A stretch of DNA of 32,166 nt from Candidatus Nealsoniibacteriota bacterium (GCA_003557645.1 PWNV01000016.1:1-32166), one strand, 5' to 3'. Positions 23,473-31,965 are shown, numbered from the stretch's first letter. The notes: generated from the sequence alone by a model not told the origin. Program-made: numbers and translations.

Positions 23473-24812
23473 AAAAAGCAGTTATATTAACAGTGATTTC
23501 GTTAGCGCTCTTTTTGGGAGGTGTTTTTGCTGTTCTTGCTAGCAGTAGCGACATGGAGGCTGAGAGAGCTAAGCTAGAAAGGGAGCTAGAGAGATTGGAA
23601 GAAGAGATAGCAAGAACAGAGAGAGGGCTCACAATTACCGAAGCTGAAAAGGAAAGCCTTCAGTATCAAATAAATCAGCTTCAAGGAGAGATTAGCCACC
23701 TAAGCGCACAAATACAGCGCAACAGAGTTGTTATTCAGAGGCTTGGTCTTCAAATCGAGGATACGAAAGGCTCGATTCAAAAGACTACGGAAAAAATTGA
23801 AAAATCAAGAGAAGAACTTGCTGAAACACTTCGAGCATTAAATGAAGAAGGAAGAGTCTCTACTTTGGAAAAGTTATTTAGAGAAGATGATCTTTCTTCT
23901 TTCTTTGGGAACTTGCAGGCACTTGAAAGATTGTCGGAGGAAACAAAAGGAATACTTGAAGAAGTAAGGCAGTTAAGATCCAATCTAAAAGGGGAGAAAG
24001 ATTACCTAGAAGACACAAGAGCTGAGACAGAGCAGATAGCACGAATTCAGGAAATGCAAAGGCAAAAGGAAGAAGCTGCCAGAGCAGAGAGAGAACGACT
24101 TTATGGTTTGACTGAGGCAGAGTATCAGAAGCAACTTGAAGAAAAGAAAGAGTTAGAGGCAAAGGCGGAGGAAATAAGGAATAGAATATTTGAGCTTGTC
24201 GGTTTACCCGATGAAGTGGATGCTCCTACTTTTGAAGAAGCATATGGAATTGCTCGATGGGTTAGTCAAGTAACGGGAGTGAGGCCCGCCTTTATCTTAT
24301 CAATAATACAACAGGAATCAGCTTTAGGCAGAAACGTAGGACAGTGTTATCTTGCTGACACAACAACGGGAGCTTCTGTTCATATTCATAATGGGCAAAG
24401 ATACAGTAATGGAATTCATCCTACACGAGATATTCCTCCGTTTTTAACTATTACCAGAGAGCTTGGAAGAGATCCTCTTAGGACTCCTGTTTCTTGTCCG
24501 CTTAGTATTGGTTTTGGTGGGGCGATGGGACCGGCTCAATTCATTCCTTCAACATGGCAGATGGTACGTGCAGAAGTTACAGGGATTCTTGGATACGAGC
24601 CTGATCCTTGGAAAATAAGAGACTCCTTTATGGCCTCAGGTGTACTTTTAAAAAGGAACGGTGCTGCTCCTCAAACAAGACAAGCTGAGTGGAATGCTGC
24701 AATGAGATATTTTTCTGGAGGAACAACAGATTCCAGATTTTTTTGGTACGCTGATCAAGTGATTAATAGAGCAGATCAATTTGAGAGAGATATTGGTATT
24801 ATGCTTCAGTAG
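23469..24812 (+). CDS. Secreted coiled-coil protein with lytic transglycosylase domain
   Basis: It is probably a peptidoglycan-remodelling enzyme. Residues 1-24 form a signal peptide (KKAVILTVISLALFLGGVFA). Residues about 27-245 are a long, EnvC-like coiled coil rich in Glu, Arg and Gln with heptads. Residues about 255-445 form a lysozyme-like/MltB-type transglycosylase domain: FILSIIQQESALGRNVG carries the catalytic Glu, and GGAMGPAQFIPSTWQ is the diagnostic motif. The EnvC-like coil normally binds FtsEX or regulates amidases; fusion to a transglycosylase suggests division-linked cell-wall cleavage. It is the last gene of the run that starts with ftsZ and is convergent with prfA (2-nt gap). 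Confidence 0.85.
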   Translation: MKKAVILTVISLALFLGGVFAVLASSSDMEAERAKLERELERLEEEIARTERGLTITEAEKESLQYQINQLQGEISHLSAQIQRNRVVIQRLGLQIEDTKGSIQKTTEKIEKSREELAETLRALNEEGRVSTLEKLFREDDLSSFFGNLQALERLSEETKGILEEVRQLRSNLKGEKDYLEDTRAETEQIARIQEMQRQKEEAARAERERLYGLTEAEYQKQLEEKKELEAKAEEIRNRIFELVGLPDEVDAPTFEEAYGIARWVSQVTGVRPAFILSIIQQESALGRNVGQCYLADTTTGASVHIHNGQRYSNGIHPTRDIPPFLTITRELGRDPLRTPVSCPLSIGFGGAMGPAQFIPSTWQMVRAEVTGILGYEPDPWKIRDSFMASGVLLKRNGAAPQTRQAEWNAAMRYFSGGTTDSRFFWYADQVINRADQFERDIGIMLQ

Positions 24813-24814
24813 TA

Positions 24815-25894
24815 TTAATCTAAAATATCTTTATACTTTTCACGCTCTTCTTCTTCACGAAGAGCGTTTATTATATCATCTAGATCACCGCTTAATACTT
24901 CTTCTAACTTATACCAACTTTTTTCAATTCGGTGGTCAGTGATTCGGTTTTGCAAAAAATTATAGGTTCTTATTTTTTCTGAGCGCATAGCACTTCCGAT
25001 CTGTAGTTTTCGTGTCTTTTCCTCTTTTGCCTGTTTTCTTTCTCTTTCCTTCTCCATGATTCTTGCCTCTAAAACTGAGAGAGCTGTTTCTTTGTTCTGT
25101 TGCAAACTTCTTTCATTTTGCGAAGTAACCACTATTCCTGTGGGATTATGTAGTATTCTTACAGCGGTTTCTCTTTTATTTACATACTGTCCTCCAGGGC
25201 CAGATGATTTGCATGTTTCAACTCTTAGATCTCCTGGGTTAATTTTTACTTTTCCTTTTTTGGGTTCGGGAAGAACTGCCACAGAAACAGTAGAGGTATG
25301 AACTCGACCACCTTTTTCTGTTTCAGGAACTCTCTGTACCCGATGAACGCCTGCCTCATAACGCATCAAGGAGTAGGGATTGCCATTCTTCATTTTAAAA
25401 ACCAAAATCTTATAACCACCTTGCTCAGTTTTGTTTTCTTCAAGTATCTTTACACTAATCTTTTTTTTCTCTGCGTAGCCGGCGTACATATTAAACAAGT
25501 CTTTCACGAAGAGTGATGCTTCATCTCCTCCTGCACCTGCTCTTATTTCAATGATGGCTGTTTTTTTATCAATATCATAGTCGGCTCCTCCTTCCTCTTC
25601 TTTTTCTGCTATAAGGTGCTTCATCGATCTTTCTGCCTCTACCTCTGCCTCTTCAAGGCGAATATTTTCTTTCGTTACCAAAGAAAGAAGCTCTTTATCG
25701 CTTTCTGATTTTAGAATAGATTTATTCTCTTCTATCTTGCTTCTTATTTCATCTAACTCTTTTTTCTTAGCAAGAATGTTCTCCAAGCTTTTTTTCTTTT
25801 CTCCAATCTCTTCCCAGCTATCAATCTGTTCCGGTGAAGACAACTTCTCCATTAACTCGTCATATTCTTTCTTTATTTTCTCTAGCTTTGACAT
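24815..25894 (-). CDS. prfA: Peptide chain release factor 1
   Basis: It recognises UAA and UAG and triggers peptide release. The GGQ motif is intact (SSGPGGQYVNKRETAVR). The codon-recognition loop has VPETEKGGRVHTSTV, where PET is the RF1 PxT motif (RF2 would have SPF). N-terminal coiled coil (about residues 1-95) and length (359 aa) are normal. Because many genes here stop with TGA, RF2 must be encoded elsewhere. It lies downstream of rpmE on the same strand, and a terminator-like hairpin ends immediately before its ATG. No promoter of its own is evident. Confidence 0.95.
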   Translation of the reverse strand: MSKLEKIKKEYDELMEKLSSPEQIDSWEEIGEKKKSLENILAKKKELDEIRSKIEENKSILKSESDKELLSLVTKENIRLEEAEVEAERSMKHLIAEKEEEGGADYDIDKKTAIIEIRAGAGGDEASLFVKDLFNMYAGYAEKKKISVKILEENKTEQGGYKILVFKMKNGNPYSLMRYEAGVHRVQRVPETEKGGRVHTSTVSVAVLPEPKKGKVKINPGDLRVETCKSSGPGGQYVNKRETAVRILHNPTGIVVTSQNERSLQQNKETALSVLEARIMEKERERKQAKEEKTRKLQIGSAMRSEKIRTYNFLQNRITDHRIEKSWYKLEEVLSGDLDDIINALREEEEREKYKDILD

Positions 25895-25916
25895 AAATAA
25901 AAACCCCTTAAAGGGG
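25895..25916 (-). terminator. Terminator/attenuator between rpmE and prfA
   Basis: On the minus strand, CCCC, loop TTTAA and GGGG are followed by TTTTTATTT, ending directly at the prfA ATG (25892-25894). The stem is short but GC-only, with a good U-run. If rpmE and prfA share a transcript, read-through here would set prfA expression. Confidence 0.6.
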
Positions 25917-25936
25917 CTTCTTATTTTTATAGTAGG

Positions 25937-26146
25937 TTACTTTTTCTTTTTTGCCATTCTTTCTTTGAATTTTTCTACTCTACCCATAGAGTCAAGAATC
26001 TTCTTTTTCCCAGTATAAAAAGGATGACAAGCAGAGCAGACTTCTATCTTGATAGAATCGCTTGTAGAACCTGTTACGAAAGAGTTTCCGCAAGAGCAAG
26101 TTACCTTAGCTTTATCGTTGTATTTTGGGTGAATATCTTTTTTCAT
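25937..26146 (-). CDS. rpmE: Ribosomal protein bL31 (zinc-binding form)
   Basis: This is a large-subunit ribosomal protein of 69 aa. It has [20 protein letters not shown], then [14 protein letters not shown]; the CxC and CxxC cysteines make the Zn-binding (C+) form. The Lys-rich C-terminus is usual. It is transcribed from its own promoter, divergent from rpsB. Confidence 0.95.
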   Translation of the reverse strand: MKKDIHPKYNDKAKVTCSCGNSFVTGSTSDSIKIEVCSACHPFYTGKKKILDSMGRVEKFKERMAKKKK

Positions 26147-26172
26147 ATCTTTTTAAATTATTTGATAATCCT

Positions 26173-26201
26173 ATCATACCAAAATGTCTTTGATAAATCA
26201 A
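26173..26201 (-). promoter_or_regulatory. rpmE promoter
   Basis: On the minus strand, TTGATT (plus 26196-26201), a 17-bp spacer and TATGAT (plus 26173-26178), with an extended TGG before the -10. The predicted +1 is near 26166, giving a leader of about 20 nt without an SD. Confidence 0.7.
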
Positions 26202-26276
26202 GAGCTTTTACTTGGCGCTTGTAAAGGAATATACTAATTTTAATGTTAGGTATAAAAACTACTTTTAAAAGGACTC

Positions 26277-26304
26277 TTGATTTATTCGTAAATAGTGCTA
26301 TATT
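26277..26304 (+). promoter_or_regulatory. rpsB-tsf promoter
   Basis: TTGATT (26277-26282), a 16-bp spacer and TATATT (26299-26304), with extended TGC. The predicted +1 is near 26311, giving a leader of about 22 nt that is AT-rich and has no SD. Confidence 0.65.
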
Positions 26305-26332
26305 GTAGTGGATTTTCCTAAAAAATAAAAAA

Positions 26333-27019
26333 ATGAAAGAAACAATAAAAACAAGCAAAAAAGAGGAGATGGCAAAAGCTGGTCTTCATTTTGGGCACAA
26401 GACCTCAAAGCGCCATCCAAAAATGGAGCCATATATTGAAGGAATAAAAGGTGAGGTTCATCTTATTAATCTTACCAAAACAGAAGAGAAAATGGAGGAG
26501 TGCCTAGCCTATTTGAAGAAATTAAAAGAAGAGGGAAAGGTTGTTCTTTTTGTTTCCACTAAACCAGAGTTCAAAAAGATTGTAAGAGAAACTGCTAATG
26601 AATGTGGAATGCCTTATGTTGTAAGTCGCTTTCTTGGTGGTACTATCACTAATTTTAATATTATTAAAAAGAGGATAGATTATTACAATGATCTTTTAAA
26701 GCAAAAAGAAAACAATGAATTGGAGCAAAAATATACCAAGCAAGAAAGAGTAAAGATTGGAAAGGAGATGGAGGGTATGGAAAAGAAGTTTGAAGGATTA
26801 AGGAATATTAAAAAAGTTCCTGACGCTGTTTTTGTAGTTGATATGATAAAAGATGATTTGGCTGTAAACGAGGCGAGGAAAAGAGGGGTTACTGTTATTG
26901 CCATTGCAGACACAAACGCTGATCCTGATCTTGCAGATTATTTTATTCCGGCAAACGATGACTCTGTTAGTTCAGTTAGTTATATTCTAAAAAACGTAAA
27001 AGAAGCTTTAACTATTTAA
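26333..27019 (+). CDS. rpsB: Ribosomal protein uS2
   Basis: This is a small-subunit protein of 228 aa. The diagnostic segments are GLHFGHKTSKRHPKMEPYI, RFLGGTITNF, KKVPDAVFVVD and IADTNADPDLADYFIPANDDS. The length is normal and there is no SD before the ATG. It heads an operon with tsf and a small membrane protein. Confidence 0.97.
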   Translation: MKETIKTSKKEEMAKAGLHFGHKTSKRHPKMEPYIEGIKGEVHLINLTKTEEKMEECLAYLKKLKEEGKVVLFVSTKPEFKKIVRETANECGMPYVVSRFLGGTITNFNIIKKRIDYYNDLLKQKENNELEQKYTKQERVKIGKEMEGMEKKFEGLRNIKKVPDAVFVVDMIKDDLAVNEARKRGVTVIAIADTNADPDLADYFIPANDDSVSSVSYILKNVKEALTI

Positions 27020-27022
27020 GTT

Positions 27023-27607
27023 ATGTCTAATATTGAACAAGTGAAAAAAATAAGAGAAGAGACGGGAGTTTCCATTATGGAGTGCAAGAAAGCTCTTGAA
27101 GCAGCAGGAAATGATATTGAAAAAGCAAAGAAAATTTTGCGAGAGAAGGGGGAAGAGATTGCTGGGAAAAGGGCAGAAAGAGATACAGGAGAAGGTATCG
27201 TTGCTAGTTATATTCATTCAAATAATAAGGTTGGTGTTCTTTTAGATATAAGATGTGAGTCTGATTTTGTTGCCAAGTCTGAAGATTTTAAAGATCTTGC
27301 ACATGAGATTTGTTTGCAAATTGCAGCAACTAATCCAAAATATATAAAAGAGGAAGATGTTCCAGAAGAGATTATTAACGAAGAAAAGGAAATTATTTTA
27401 AAGCAGTTTAATAACTCAGACAAGCCTGAAAATGTAATAGATCAGATCGTAGAAGGGAAGCTTAAAAAGCAATTAAAAGACTTCACTCTTCTTTCTCAGC
27501 CATGGGTAAAGGATGATAAAAAAAACGTAGAAGATTTGATTAGTGAAAAGATTGCCAAAATAGGAGAGAAGATTATTGTCTCTCGTTTCACGCGGTACGA
27601 AATTTAG
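27023..27607 (+). CDS. tsf: Elongation factor Ts
   Basis: It is the nucleotide exchange factor for EF-Tu. The N-terminal UBA domain has IREETGVSIMECKKALEAAGNDIEKA; the core has IHSNNKVGVLLDIRCESDFVAK, which contacts EF-Tu (the S-D-F-V-A motif). At 194 aa it is a short form, lacking much of the second core subdomain, as in many small genomes. It starts 3 nt after rpsB and its leader has no SD. Confidence 0.95.
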   Translation: MSNIEQVKKIREETGVSIMECKKALEAAGNDIEKAKKILREKGEEIAGKRAERDTGEGIVASYIHSNNKVGVLLDIRCESDFVAKSEDFKDLAHEICLQIAATNPKYIKEEDVPEEIINEEKEIILKQFNNSDKPENVIDQIVEGKLKKQLKDFTLLSQPWVKDDKKNVEDLISEKIAKIGEKIIVSRFTRYEI

Positions 27608-27613
27608 TCTTGT

Positions 27614-27910
27614 ATGCCAACTATACTACTTTTCTTTCTCATTATAAGTGCTTTTGGGGTTTTCTTTCTTTTAGTGAAGAAGGTACCTTTGCTTGTCAAT
27701 TTTCCTGAGAAGGTGGAGCCTAAGAAAAACTTTGCTCTGGTTGCAGGTGAAAAATGTGATCAAATTAAGCGTAAGATCTGGGGGAATGTTTTTCTTTGCA
27801 AGGTACTTCAATCAGTATTTTCTTTTCTGCGTCGTGTTCTCTTTAAGATGGAACGTTTTGTTACAAAATGGTTATACTTTTTAAGAAAAAAGAGTAGGGA
27901 AGAGAAATAA
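27614..27910 (+). CDS. Small membrane-anchored hypothetical protein
   Basis: This 98-residue protein has one N-terminal hydrophobic segment (residues about 3-20, TILLFFLIISAFGVFFLLV) followed by a basic, helical cytoplasmic part (RRVLFKMERFVTKWLYFLRKK). It is probably a single-pass protein with an amphipathic tail. I do not recognise a family. It lies 6 nt after tsf and ends 3 nt before tRNA-Thr, so it is in the rpsB-tsf operon. Confidence 0.6.
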   Translation: MPTILLFFLIISAFGVFFLLVKKVPLLVNFPEKVEPKKNFALVAGEKCDQIKRKIWGNVFLCKVLQSVFSFLRRVLFKMERFVTKWLYFLRKKSREEK

Positions 27911-27913
27911 TTT

Positions 27914-27985
27914 GCCGGCTTAGCTCAGTGGAAGAGCAGCTGTTTTGTAAACAGCAGGTCGCCGGTTCAAGTCCGGCAGCCGGCT
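27914..27985 (+). tRNA. tRNA-Thr (UGU)
   Basis: The acceptor stem GCCGGCT pairs with AGCCGGC, and the T arm GCCGG-TTCAAGT-CCGGC and D arm are normal. The anticodon loop TTTGTAA gives anticodon TGT. The discriminator is T and no CCA is encoded. It begins 3 nt after the preceding CDS and lies just before the 16S promoter. Confidence 0.95.
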
Positions 27986-27998
27986 CACATATTGATAC

Positions 27999-28028
27999 TT
28001 GACAAGAAATGAAAGATATGCAATTATG
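27999..28028 (+). promoter_or_regulatory. 16S rRNA promoter (-35 clear, -10 uncertain)
   Basis: Perfect TTGACA at 27999-28004. At 17-18 bp spacing the candidate -10 sequences are AATTAT (28022) or ATTATG (28023), neither strong. It sits between tRNA-Thr and the 5' arm of the 16S processing stem, consistent with the 16S having its own promoter. Confidence 0.5.
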
Positions 28029-28057
28029 CAAGACAGCACATTAAAAAGAAGTCCTTA

Positions 28058-28085
28058 GAGTCAGTTTCTTAAAGTTGCTTCGAAC
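28058..28085 (+). other. 5' arm of the pre-16S processing stem
   Basis: These 28 nt pair along their whole length with 29699-29726 using only two G-U wobbles (core CTTAAAGTTGCTTCGAAC). This is the typical long-range stem cleaved by RNase III to release pre-16S. A local hairpin, TTAAAGTT-GCTTCG-AACTTTAA (28069-28090), competes with it. Confidence 0.85.
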
Positions 28086-28088
28086 TTT

Positions 28089-29595
<1,507 letters not shown>

Positions 29596-29610
29596 TTACA
29601 GAAGGTCGAT

Positions 29611-29692
29611 CAAAGTTAAAATCTCGAATTCGGGTTTTAACTTTGAGCACCGTAGTCTCGGTGCTTAAATTAAGACTCTATCTTCGGATAGA
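29611..29692 (+). other. Structured 16S trailer with three hairpins
   Basis: Between the mature 3' end and the processing stem there are three hairpins: CAAAGTTAAAA/TTTTAACTTTG (29611-29645), AGCACCG/CGGTGCT (29646-29665), and TCTATC-TTCG-GATAGA (29677-29692). The first can alternatively pair via AAAGTTAA (29612-29619) with TTAACTTT (29589-29596) at the 16S 3' end, which may define or mask the end during processing. Confidence 0.7.
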
Positions 29693-29698
29693 CACCTT

Positions 29699-29726
29699 GT
29701 TCGAAGCAACTTTAAGAGATTGACTC
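29699..29726 (+). other. 3' arm of the pre-16S processing stem
   Basis: It pairs with 28058-28085 over 28 bp. Its position about 100 nt after the mature 16S end shows that the trailer belongs to the same precursor. Confidence 0.85.
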
Positions 29727-29731
29727 TTTTA

Positions 29732-29760
29732 AAACACAGGCCTTAGGCCTGTGTTTTTTT
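29732..29760 (+). terminator. 16S rRNA terminator
   Basis: AAACACAGGCC, loop TTA and GGCCTGTGTTT (29732-29756) form an 11-bp stem followed by TTTT and more T residues. It separates 16S from the tRNA-Ile/tRNA-Ala unit. Confidence 0.92.
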
Positions 29761-29767
29761 TAAGCAC

Positions 29768-29795
29768 TTGAAAAAAAGATAATATCTGCTATATT
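29768..29795 (+). promoter_or_regulatory. Promoter of the tRNA-Ile/tRNA-Ala unit
   Basis: TTGAAA (29768-29773), a 16-bp spacer and TATATT (29790-29795) with extended TGC. The predicted +1 is near 29802, six bases before tRNA-Ile. Confidence 0.7.
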
Positions 29796-29807
29796 CTTCA
29801 TAGCCAT

Positions 29808-29882
29808 GGGCGTGTAGCTCAGTCTGGTTAGAGCGCGTCACTGATAATGACGAGGTCCGTGGTTCGAGTCCACGCACGCCCA
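29808..29882 (+). tRNA. tRNA-Ile (GAU)
   Basis: The acceptor stem GGGCGTG pairs with CACGCCC. The anticodon stem CGTCA/TGACG encloses loop CTGATAA, giving anticodon GAT. Discriminator A, no encoded CCA. Confidence 0.96.
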
Positions 29883-29909
29883 CCCGTAGTCAAGATTTTG
29901 CCGCGGAAA

Positions 29910-29983
29910 GGGCCGTTAGCTCAGTTGGCTAGAGCACCACTCTTGCACAGTGGGGGTCGCCAGTTCGAATCTGGCACGGTCCA
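29910..29983 (+). tRNA. tRNA-Ala (UGC)
   Basis: The acceptor stem GGGCCGT pairs with ACGGTCC, including the G3-U70 pair that identifies alanine tRNA. The anticodon stem CCACT/AGTGG encloses CTTGCAC, giving TGC. Discriminator A, no encoded CCA. Confidence 0.96.
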
Positions 29984-29986
29984 CAG

Positions 29987-30019
29987 AAAGAAAGAACTTA
30001 TGAAGTTCTTTCTTTTCAT
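29987..30019 (+). terminator. Terminator of the tRNA unit
   Basis: AAAGAAAGAACTT, a 3-nt loop (ATG) and AAGTTCTTTCTTT (29987-30015) give a 13-bp stem followed by T residues. It ends 20 nt before murI. Confidence 0.75.
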
Positions 30020-30038
30020 AAATTGATGTTTTGCAAAA

Positions 30039-30872
30039 ATGCTTACTAATGAAAGAAATAAAGCTATCGGAATTTTTGATTCAGGATTGGGTGGTTTGAA
30101 TATTTTAAGAGGTATAAAAGCCGATCTTCCTAATTATGACTATACTTATCTTGGAGATAACGCCCGTGTGCCGTATGGCTCACGTTCACCAGAAATAATT
30201 TACAGATTCACCAAACAAGCAATAGATTTTCTTTTTAGGAAAAATTGTGAACTTGTAATAGTGGCTTGTAATACCGCCTCAGCTCAAGCACTGAGGAAAA
30301 TTCAACAAGAGTATTTACCTCGACACTGTCCGGAAAAAAAGGTTTTGGGAGTTATTATTCCTACTGTTGAATACGTTTTGAAAACAAAAGAACGAAAAAG
30401 AGTAGGAGTTATTGGAACTCAGAGAACAATTGATTCAAAGGTGTTTGTTCATGAGTGCATAAAACTGAGACCAGAAATAAACGTCTTTCAACAAGCCTGC
30501 CCGTTGCTTGTCCCTTTAATTGAATTTGGAGAAAAACACGAGAAAGCTGTAGATATTATTTTAGAAGAGTATTTGAATCCACTGCTTAAAAAAAATATTG
30601 ACTCTTTGATCTTGGGATGCACTCATTATGGAGTTTGGAGTAGAAAAATTAGAGAAATTATGGGAGAAAACGTTTGCGTTTTTTCTGAAGAAGAAATTAT
30701 ACCAGGGAAACTCGAAAATTATTTATATCGCCATCCAGAGATAGAGAAAAAAATAAACCAAAGTGGAAAGTTACAATTTTATTCGACCGATCCCTCTAAC
30801 AATTTTTCATTGCTGGGAGAGAAATTTTTCGGGGGTAAGATTAACTTTCAAAAAGTGGATTTCTTTTCTTAG
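30039..30872 (+). CDS. murI: Glutamate racemase
   Basis: It converts L-glutamate to D-glutamate for peptidoglycan. GIFDSGLGGLNIL, YLGDNARVPYG, VACNTASAQAL (first catalytic Cys) and LGCTHYG (second catalytic Cys, followed by His) are intact. Length (277 aa) is normal. It starts after the tRNA-Ala terminator; the -10 of its promoter is not obvious and there is no SD. Confidence 0.96.
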   Translation: MLTNERNKAIGIFDSGLGGLNILRGIKADLPNYDYTYLGDNARVPYGSRSPEIIYRFTKQAIDFLFRKNCELVIVACNTASAQALRKIQQEYLPRHCPEKKVLGVIIPTVEYVLKTKERKRVGVIGTQRTIDSKVFVHECIKLRPEINVFQQACPLLVPLIEFGEKHEKAVDIILEEYLNPLLKKNIDSLILGCTHYGVWSRKIREIMGENVCVFSEEEIIPGKLENYLYRHPEIEKKINQSGKLQFYSTDPSNNFSLLGEKFFGGKINFQKVDFFS

Positions 30873-30878
30873 AATTTT

Positions 30879-30921
30879 CCTTTACATATTTTTTTGATTT
30901 AGTATACTAAAAATGTAAAGG
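30879..30921 (+). promoter_or_regulatory. Inverted repeat overlapping the promoter of the CmpX-like gene
   Basis: CCTTTACAT (30879-30887) and ATGTAAAGG (30913-30921) are perfect 9-bp inverted arms 25 bp apart. Within them TTTACA (30881-30886) and TATACT (30903-30908) form a promoter with 16-bp spacing. The right arm lies at the predicted start (near 30915), an arrangement that suits a repressor site or an RNA stem. It could also be a weak terminator for murI. Confidence 0.5.
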
Positions 30922-30948
30922 TCGATTACAAATTTAAAAAAAAACAAT

Positions 30949-31620
30949 ATGACGGACTGGAACATTGTTACAGGAAGTTCACTGGAAAAACTTTGGGAGA
31001 ACTTTATTTTATTTCTTCCGGAGATTTTTTTAGCGTTGATCATTCTTGTAATAGGTTGGTTTTTTGCACTTGCCGTAGGCAAGATTACAGCCAACATTTT
31101 ATATAGAATGAAATTTAACTCCTTTTTTGAAGGAGAAGAATGGGAGGAAGCATTTAAGAAGGCAGAAATAAAAATTAATCCTTCTGATTTTATTGGGAGC
31201 ATTGTAAAGTGGTTACTTATTATCGTTGTTATTTGGATGACTGCAGAGAGACTCGCTTTTCATGAATTTGCCAGTTTAATGGGTAACATAGTTGGATATC
31301 TTCCTAGCGTAATTGTTGCTGTGTTAATTTTTATTGTAGCAGTAATGGTTGCAGATTTTCTTTCAAAGATGGTAATGATCGCAACAGAAAAAGCAGAATT
31401 CCCGTATGCTAAAACCACAGGAGCGATTGTAAAGGGCTCAATCTGGGTTTTTGCGGCCTTTGCAATTCTTATTCATTTGGGAATAGCAAGAGATCTCTTA
31501 CTTGCCCTTTTCTACGGAATAGTGGCTTTCCTTGCTATTGCTGGTGGACTTTCCTTCGGACTTGGAGGAAAAGAAGCAGCGCAGAAGTTTATTGAGGACA
31601 TTAAAAAGAAAATTAAGTAA
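30949..31620 (+). CDS. CmpX/MscS-related membrane protein
   Basis: This 223-residue protein has about five transmembrane helices (IFLALIILVIGWFFALAVG; WLLIIVVIWMTAERLAF; LPSVIVAVLIFIVAVMVADF; GSIWVFAAFAILIHLG; LLLALFYGIVAFLAIAGG). The C-terminal AGGLSFGLGGKEAAQKF resembles the pore-lining region of MscS-like channels. It lacks the large cytoplasmic MscS beta domain, so it fits the short TM-helix-repeat/CmpX-type proteins. A role in osmotic or envelope stress is possible. It has its own promoter (see the inverted repeat) and is followed by a strong terminator. Confidence 0.8.
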   Translation: MTDWNIVTGSSLEKLWENFILFLPEIFLALIILVIGWFFALAVGKITANILYRMKFNSFFEGEEWEEAFKKAEIKINPSDFIGSIVKWLLIIVVIWMTAERLAFHEFASLMGNIVGYLPSVIVAVLIFIVAVMVADFLSKMVMIATEKAEFPYAKTTGAIVKGSIWVFAAFAILIHLGIARDLLLALFYGIVAFLAIAGGLSFGLGGKEAAQKFIEDIKKKIK

Positions 31621-31634
31621 CTCTTTTAGACTGG

Positions 31635-31674
31635 AAACAGTGCAAGTGAAGTATTTTGCTTGCACTGTTTTTTT
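31635..31674 (+). terminator. Terminator after the CmpX-like gene
   Basis: AAACAGTGCAAG (31635-31646) and CTTGCACTGTTT (31659-31670) form a 12-bp stem with a 12-nt loop, followed by TTTT. It lies directly before the 23S promoter. Confidence 0.92.
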
Positions 31675-31689
31675 AATGAAAGCTCTCTC

Positions 31690-31717
31690 TTGACAACTTA
31701 TTTTATTTTGATAAAAT
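31690..31717 (+). promoter_or_regulatory. 23S rRNA promoter
   Basis: Perfect TTGACA (31690-31695), a 16-bp spacer and TAAAAT (31712-31717) with extended TGA before the -10. The predicted +1 is near 31724, about 240 nt upstream of mature 23S. Confidence 0.85.
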
Positions 31718-31773
31718 ACACGATAGTTTGCGTAAATTAATGTGTAATAATAAATATAAGTAACAAGAAAAAC

Positions 31774-31816
31774 GGAGGAAGGTAGACTATGTCTGCTCGC
31801 CGTGAGCAGTTCTTTA
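31774..31816 (+). promoter_or_regulatory. Hairpin and boxA-like element in the pre-23S leader
   Basis: A hairpin TGCTC-GCCGT-GAGCA (31793-31807) is followed by AGTTCTTTA (31808-31816), which closely matches the rRNA antitermination boxA core TGYTCTTTA. Upstream GGAGGAAGG (31774-31782) is also present. Order and position suggest an rRNA antitermination signal. The rest of the leader (31834-31965) holds a larger stem (AACAACATACC with GGTATGCGGTTGTT) and AT-rich sequence; I see no gene there. Confidence 0.5.
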
Positions 31817-31833
31817 TTTCTAGGAAGATTTAA
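31789..31833 (+). CDS. Possible 14-aa leader ORF in the pre-23S leader
   Basis: ATG at 31789 opens a frame (MSARREQFFISRKI) ending with TAA, with GGAGG 10 nt upstream. It is too short for the ORF track. It overlaps the hairpin and boxA-like element, so it may be coincidental; an arginine/lysine-rich leader peptide acting on rRNA transcription is an alternative. Function unknown. Confidence 0.25.
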   Translation: MSARREQFFISRKI

Positions 31834-31965
31834 GAACAACATACCTCAGAGATTATTTGTGGTATGCGGTTGTTAAAAGCGCAATGAACACTTAACAATT
31901 GAATAATTTTTCTTGTTAGATGAGCAATATAGGCAAGAAAAATAAATAGTAATTATCAATTACTA

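Noticed and set aside
24843-24866. Hairpin CGCTCTTC/GAAGAGCG as terminator of the transglycosylase gene
   Set aside because: It is inside the prfA coding sequence and is explained by the Glu/Arg codons there. The downstream T-run is interrupted. It may act as a terminator, but I could not separate this from coding constraint.
29685-29700. Displaced anti-SD in GGATAGACACCTTG near the 3' processing arm
   Set aside because: It lies about 100 nt beyond helix 45, within a UUCG hairpin and the start of the processing stem, so it should be removed during maturation. The resemblance to GGATCACCTCC is partial.
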